Source: an uncultured Fulvivirga sp.
Lineage (GTDB): Bacteria > Bacteroidota > Bacteroidia > Cytophagales > Cyclobacteriaceae
Reading direction: 5' to 3'
NCBI GenBank assembly: GCA_947500555.1
Contig: CANMSE010000001.1
Span: 124,001-188,000, forward strand
DNA: 64,000 nt
The notes under the pieces are model-generated. The model was not told the origin of the DNA, searched no databases, and was given only the letters and a program-made list of their open reading frames with translations. Shown here piece after piece: positions 59,782 through 64,000 of this stretch (positions are counted from its first letter, which is position 1; each line of letters opens with the position of its first letter). Position numbers and translations under genes: made by a program.

Positions 59782-60660
59782 ATGGAACAAAGTATAGTGA
59801 CGGCAGTATTTCTCCCCGTTGCCTTGGGAATCATCATGCTAGGGATGGGCATGACACTTACACTTAGTGATTTTAAACGAATAGCCTTATTCCCAAAGGC
59901 GGCCATAATCGGACTAACAAGCCAGTTAATTATTCTGCCTATACTTGGATTTAGCCTTGCAGCTCTTTTATTTGATATTCCTGAATTGGCCGTTGGGTTC
60001 ATTCTTATTTCCCTATGTCCGGGAGGAGCTACCTCTAATATCATTTCACATCTTGCCAAGGCCGATTTAGCACTTTCTATTAGTCTTACAGCAGTAAGTA
60101 GTGTTGTCACTAATTTTACAATTCCTATTTTACTGAATATTGCTCTATTCAACTATATGGGTGGGGAGCAAGCCATTCAATTGCCAATTATAAAAACCTT
60201 TATTCAAATTTTTGGTGTAACTGTTTTACCCGTGACTATAGGAATGATAATCAAGAATCGCTTCCCTGATTTTGCCCTTAAGTCGCAAAAAACAATGAAT
60301 ATAGTATCAACCGTTTTCTTCGTAATTATATTGCTTGCAGCAATTCTAAAAGAACGCGCTAACATTATCCCTTATTTTCAGGAAGCAGGAGTCGCAGCCA
60401 TAATGTTGAATTTGAGTGGGGTATTCATTGGCTATCAATTGGCAAGACTGTTCAGTTTAAGTTCAAAACAACGCTCTGCTATCTCCATTGAAACCGGTAT
60501 TCAAAATGGCACGCTGGCCATTACTTTAGCGCTTAGCCCGGCAATATTAAACAACACACAAATGGCAGTTCCTCCAGCTATTTATAGCTTAATTATGTTT
60601 GTCACTGCCATTGTTATGATTTTGTATTTCAAAAGGAAAAATGCCCGGGAAGTAGTTTAA
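59782..60660 (+). CDS. Bile acid:sodium symporter (BASS) family protein
   Basis: 292 residues with nine or ten membrane helices. The BASS pattern is visible: GMGMTLTLSDFKRIA near 21-35, ISLCPGGATSNIISHLAKADLALSIS at 85-110 (the conserved Gly-Gly-x-x-Ser-Asn motif), and a C-terminal ETGIQNGTLAITLAL repeat near 237-251. Bacterial members transport small organic anions such as pantoate or bile acids; the cargo here is unknown. Not overlapping with its neighbours. Confidence 0.88.
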   Translation: MEQSIVTAVFLPVALGIIMLGMGMTLTLSDFKRIALFPKAAIIGLTSQLIILPILGFSLAALLFDIPELAVGFILISLCPGGATSNIISHLAKADLALSISLTAVSSVVTNFTIPILLNIALFNYMGGEQAIQLPIIKTFIQIFGVTVLPVTIGMIIKNRFPDFALKSQKTMNIVSTVFFVIILLAAILKERANIIPYFQEAGVAAIMLNLSGVFIGYQLARLFSLSSKQRSAISIETGIQNGTLAITLALSPAILNNTQMAVPPAIYSLIMFVTAIVMILYFKRKNAREVV

Positions 60661-60702
60661 CCTAACAAGCATTAACCATTTACATCATTTTATTGGCATT
60701 TA

Positions 60703-60710
60703 TAAGTTTG
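60703..60710 (+). promoter_or_regulatory. TAnnTTTG -7-like element for the S9 peptidase
   Basis: TAAGTTTG lies 34 bases before the ATG at 60745. No well-spaced -33 TTG is seen. Confidence 0.4.
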
Positions 60711-60744
60711 TCGAAGTACATTGAAGCTTCTAATATATCAGCCT

Positions 60745-63546
60745 ATGAGACTCTCAGCATTTCTTATTTTCCTAGTAATTTCCTTTTCCTCTTTCGCGCA
60801 AAACAAAATCCTGCTGCATGATGATTTTGATAAATGGAAAACAATTAAAGAAAGCAAATTATCCCCCAATGGTGAATTTATAGTTTACGAAGTAGCTCCC
60901 GGAAAGGGAGACGGCACACTACATATTGCTTCAAAGTCAGGAAAAGAATTAATTCAAATTCCAAGAGGTGAAAAGTCAAGTATTACATGGGATTCGAAAT
61001 TTGTCATCTTTCAAATAAAGCCTCAATACGAGAGTATTATAGCCCTACGCAGAAAGAAGACCGATGATGATAAGCTACCAAAAGACTCCCTTGGTATTTA
61101 CAATGTCGCAAACAATAAACTAGAAAAAATAGCTCGTGTAAAAGGCTACGTCATACCTAAAGAATCTGAAAACCTTCTCACTTACACACTGGAAGAGCCG
61201 TTACCTGAAAAAGTTGAAAAGGATACCACTGAAGCAGATTCAATAAAGCAAGAAAAGCCCAAGTCTGCTAAATCGGTAAACAAAGAAAATGGCTATCATA
61301 TAGTCATAAGAAATTTAGCAAATGCCAATCAGGATACCATTTTTTATGCAACGGACTATAAGTTAGCCAAGCGAAGTGATAAATTGATTTATCATACTTC
61401 TGGAAAAGACTCCACGGTTAAAGAAGGCATTTATTACTACAATCCAGCTAGCCAAGAGCATAAACCTCTGACCAGATCGAAAGGTAAATTTAAACAGTTA
61501 ACCCTGTCAGAAGATGGGCTGCAAGCGGCCTTTTTGAGCGATCTGGATACAACGAAAGCTTTGATTCGCGATTATCAACTGCGTTATTGGAATGCCGGAA
61601 AAGATTCCGCTGTCGTTATTGCTCATCAATCAACAAGAGGTATCCCGGAAAAGTGGTTGGTGAATAAAAATGGAAAGGTACACTTCTCACAAAGTGGATC
61701 GAGATTATTCTTTGGCACTTACCCGGAACCTTTAGTTCAAGATACAACGCTCTTACCGGAAGAAATAATACATGTTGAGATATGGAATTATCAAAATGGG
61801 CGACTCCATACTCAGCAGAATATCGAAGCCGATGATGATAAGAAAAAAGCTTATTCAGCTTATTTTGATACGTTGGATGAGAATGTAATACAGTTAGAGA
61901 ATTTACAAGTGCCTGAAATTCGATTAACCAACCATGGCGATTCTGAGTATGCCATAGGCATATCGAACTTGCCTTATCAGAAGTACATTTCTTGGGAAGG
62001 ATTTCCAATGCGCAATGACTATTACTCAGTAAATACTAAGACTGGAAAAGCCACACTGGCTATTGAAGACCTGCGAGGAAGTGGAGATATTTCTGCAGAT
62101 GGAAATTACCTGTATTGGTATAATGCTGAGGATACAACCTGGTATAGTTATGACAATGATTCAAAAAATACTTATGCCCTTACAAAATCTATAGTTACTT
62201 CACTAGCTGATGAGGAAAATGATCAACCAAATTATCCTTTTCAATACGGAACCGCAGGGTGGACAGAAGGTGATCAGCACTTCCTTGTTTACGACCGGTT
62301 TGATATCTGGAAACTGGATCCTACTAATAAAATAGCTCCTGTGAATATTACCAATGGTAGGACTTCACAAACTCAATATAGAGTTCAGGACCTTGACAAA
62401 GAAGAGGCTGCGCTGAACGCTGATGTAATGATCTTACATACCTTCAAAGAAGGTAATAAAAATGAAGGTTATGCGCTGATGAAAAATTTTGGTGCCCCAA
62501 AGCAAATGATTGATGAACCTGCTCGATTCACCCTGTTAAATAAGGCTGAAAAGGCAAACACTATTACCTTTCAAAAAGGAAATCATAACTCTTACTATGA
62601 TATCTCGGCTACCGATTTATCCCTTAAAAAAGTGGTCAAAATAAGTGAGGTTAACCCACAACAGGCAGCATATGCTTGGGGTACCGTAGAGTTAGTCAGC
62701 TGGACTTCATTGGATGGTATCCCATTAACAGGGAAACTTTACAAACCAGCTAATTTCGATCCGAATAAGAAGTATCCTATGATTGTAAACTTCTACGAAA
62801 CCCATTCTGATGACCTTCATAGACATTGGGGTGTTTTTCCTAGTAGGTCTACCGTAAATGCTGCTTTCTACTCCAACAGAGGGTACCTGGTGTTTAATCC
62901 TGATGTGGTTTATAAGGAAGGCTATCCAGGGGAAAGTGCTTATAACTGTGTAGTCTCAGGCACCACTGCTTTAATCGAAAAAGGTTTTGTAGACAAAGAC
63001 AAAATAGGCCTTCAGGGGCATAGCTGGGGCGGATATCAGATTGCTTACTTAATTACAAAGACAGATCTATTTGCTTGTGCTGAAGCCGGAGCGGTGGTCT
63101 CTAACATGATCAGTGCTTATGGTGGAATTCGCTGGTGGACTGGACTAAGTCGTATGTTCCAGTACGAGCATACGCAAAGTAGAATAGGAGGCACACTCTG
63201 GGAGTACCCAAATCGATACATTGAAAACTCACCCATCTTTTATGCAGATAAAGTCAATACTCCTTTACTCATGATGCACAATGATGCTGATGGTCATGTA
63301 CCATGGTATCAAGGAATAGAATATTATGTATCGTTGAGAAGGTTAGGAAAACCTGTCTGGATGTTAAATTATAATGGCGAGCCGCATTGGCCAACTAAAT
63401 GGGAGAACATTCGGGATTTCAACATTCGCATGAATCAATTTTTTGATCATTACTTAAAAGATGCACCTATGCCCGAATGGATGAAGAAGGGTGTTCCTGC
63501 AGTTGAGAAAGGAATAAATAAAGGGCTGGGACTGGTTAAGGAATAG
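60745..63546 (+). CDS. S9-family prolyl oligopeptidase, secreted
   Basis: 933 residues from the ATG at 60745, where MRLSAFLIFL starts the signal peptide (cleavage near SSFAQN); a TTG eight codons upstream is not needed. A long beta-propeller-like N-terminal part (about 25-640) precedes the alpha/beta-hydrolase catalytic domain. The nucleophile is near 759 in LQGHSWGGYQ (GxSxGG), the acid Asp near 847 in NDADGHVPW and the His near 879 in EPHWPTK. This is larger than classic prolyl oligopeptidase, as for many secreted Bacteroidota S9 enzymes. It lies 18 bases upstream of a lipoprotein gene in the same direction. Confidence 0.92.
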   Translation: MRLSAFLIFLVISFSSFAQNKILLHDDFDKWKTIKESKLSPNGEFIVYEVAPGKGDGTLHIASKSGKELIQIPRGEKSSITWDSKFVIFQIKPQYESIIALRRKKTDDDKLPKDSLGIYNVANNKLEKIARVKGYVIPKESENLLTYTLEEPLPEKVEKDTTEADSIKQEKPKSAKSVNKENGYHIVIRNLANANQDTIFYATDYKLAKRSDKLIYHTSGKDSTVKEGIYYYNPASQEHKPLTRSKGKFKQLTLSEDGLQAAFLSDLDTTKALIRDYQLRYWNAGKDSAVVIAHQSTRGIPEKWLVNKNGKVHFSQSGSRLFFGTYPEPLVQDTTLLPEEIIHVEIWNYQNGRLHTQQNIEADDDKKKAYSAYFDTLDENVIQLENLQVPEIRLTNHGDSEYAIGISNLPYQKYISWEGFPMRNDYYSVNTKTGKATLAIEDLRGSGDISADGNYLYWYNAEDTTWYSYDNDSKNTYALTKSIVTSLADEENDQPNYPFQYGTAGWTEGDQHFLVYDRFDIWKLDPTNKIAPVNITNGRTSQTQYRVQDLDKEEAALNADVMILHTFKEGNKNEGYALMKNFGAPKQMIDEPARFTLLNKAEKANTITFQKGNHNSYYDISATDLSLKKVVKISEVNPQQAAYAWGTVELVSWTSLDGIPLTGKLYKPANFDPNKKYPMIVNFYETHSDDLHRHWGVFPSRSTVNAAFYSNRGYLVFNPDVVYKEGYPGESAYNCVVSGTTALIEKGFVDKDKIGLQGHSWGGYQIAYLITKTDLFACAEAGAVVSNMISAYGGIRWWTGLSRMFQYEHTQSRIGGTLWEYPNRYIENSPIFYADKVNTPLLMMHNDADGHVPWYQGIEYYVSLRRLGKPVWMLNYNGEPHWPTKWENIRDFNIRMNQFFDHYLKDAPMPEWMKKGVPAVEKGINKGLGLVKE

Positions 63547-63564
63547 TACTTCTCTAAAACAGGA

Positions 63565-64000
63565 ATGGAATCTTTTCAACTTTTCATAAAAAAAGTCTTA
63601 TTAACATTTAGTATGACTTCATGTGGCTTATTGGGCTTATACAATGATGAAATTCGTTATCTGAATGATGATGAAAAAAGAGAGTTTTTTGAAAAGGTAA
63701 ACCATACTAGTATTGCTTTGCTCAATGATTCCATTCAAAAGAGACTATCCGAAGCAAAAGACTTTTTACCCAAAAATTTGAACGAGCATACACTCTTTGT
63801 AGAAAATTACAACCAAAAGCAATTCACTGAATTATTATCAGTTAGATTTCATCAAAATTCCAATTCGGAGTTTCAAGAAAAATTTCATGACAAGCGAATT
63901 AAGCAACTCATTAGAAAATATAAATACTCAATAAAATATACGGATTCAAACGATATTAGAAATTTAGATGAATCAAAACACCTCTACATACTTAAGACTA
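63565..64000 (+). CDS. Putative lipoprotein, 3' end cut by window
   Basis: Open from ATG 63565 to the end of the window, so at least 145 codons. A positive N-terminus with a hydrophobic stretch ends in a lipobox-like MTSC at codons 17-20, then GLLGLYND. The rest is helical and rich in Lys, Asn and Phe. No family is recognised. It is 18 bases after the S9 peptidase stop, so the two may be co-transcribed. The 3' end and function cannot be judged. Confidence 0.6.
   Translation, partial: MESFQLFIKKVLLTFSMTSCGLLGLYNDEIRYLNDDEKREFFEKVNHTSIALLNDSIQKRLSEAKDFLPKNLNEHTLFVENYNQKQFTELLSVRFHQNSNSEFQEKFHDKRIKQLIRKYKYSIKYTDSNDIRNLDESKHLYILKT

Overview
The window reads as a housekeeping stretch of a Bacteroidota chromosome, most likely an order Cytophagales-type marine bacterium. 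Supporting signs are AT-rich DNA, very dense coding with no gap over about 220 bases, TAnnTTTG -7-like promoter elements in front of many genes, few recognisable Shine-Dalgarno sequences, an Oar-like TonB receptor, and families typical of the phylum (DUF6089, DUF4783, DUF4230, DUF3667, HD-PycTM fusion, tandem OmpH). No rRNA, tRNA, CRISPR array, transposase, integrase or phage gene was found. This taxonomic placement is inference from gene content, not from a marker search.

Layout. 1-5 kb: the 3' part of an HD-PycTM (Pycsar-effector-like) membrane protein converging on ppk1, then a PKD/choice-of-anchor lipoprotein. 5-11 kb: a large TonB receptor diverging from a secreted M14 peptidase. 11-17 kb: DUF4783, nadC, a YcxB-like membrane protein, recX, a YHS protein, and a coupled DinB/ATP-grasp/LysE cassette facing a DUF4230 gene. 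17-22 kb: 5-oxoprolinase facing an LD-carboxypeptidase. 21.7-31.4 kb: a long minus-strand envelope series, in transcription order yqeY, cvpA, trpG/pabA-like, CBS-ACT, nadK, two DUF6089 barrels, uppS, bamA, ompH, ompH. 31.5-34.9 kb: pdxJ, glyA, tatC, rpiB. 34.8-42.5 kb: a polytopic membrane protein, rbfA, a LolC/E-type permease, a SNF2 helicase, a RibD/DHFR-like reductase, and an LpxL-type acyltransferase. 42.5-48.7 kb: an SDR, an unknown gene, a group II PLP decarboxylase, then a minus-strand deoC-gapN-acyP operon, a small basic secreted protein and a degenerate SNase-fold protein. 48.8-53 kb: one giant TPR protein. 53.2-64 kb: lpdA, a DUF3667-like protein, fabG, an unknown secreted protein, a serine hydrolase, a radical SAM protein, a bile-acid:Na+ symporter-like protein, an S9 peptidase, and the 5' end of a lipoprotein gene cut by the window edge.

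How the genes fit together. BamA, the two OmpH/Skp-like chaperones and UppS form an outer-membrane and cell-wall biogenesis unit. DeoC, GapN and AcyP all act around glyceraldehyde-3-phosphate and its acyl-phosphate relatives. The DinB/ATP-grasp/LysE cassette could make and export a small ligated compound, but this is only a hypothesis.

The most unusual signals are: (1) the 1397-residue TPR protein is built on an exact 238-residue (7 x 34) super-period repeated five times; (2) a decayed 24-codon copy of the radical SAM gene's start lies 1.8 kb upstream of the intact gene, on the far side of the serine hydrolase; (3) the SNase-fold protein lacks both catalytic arginines; (4) the HD-PycTM fusion has no cyclase beside it.
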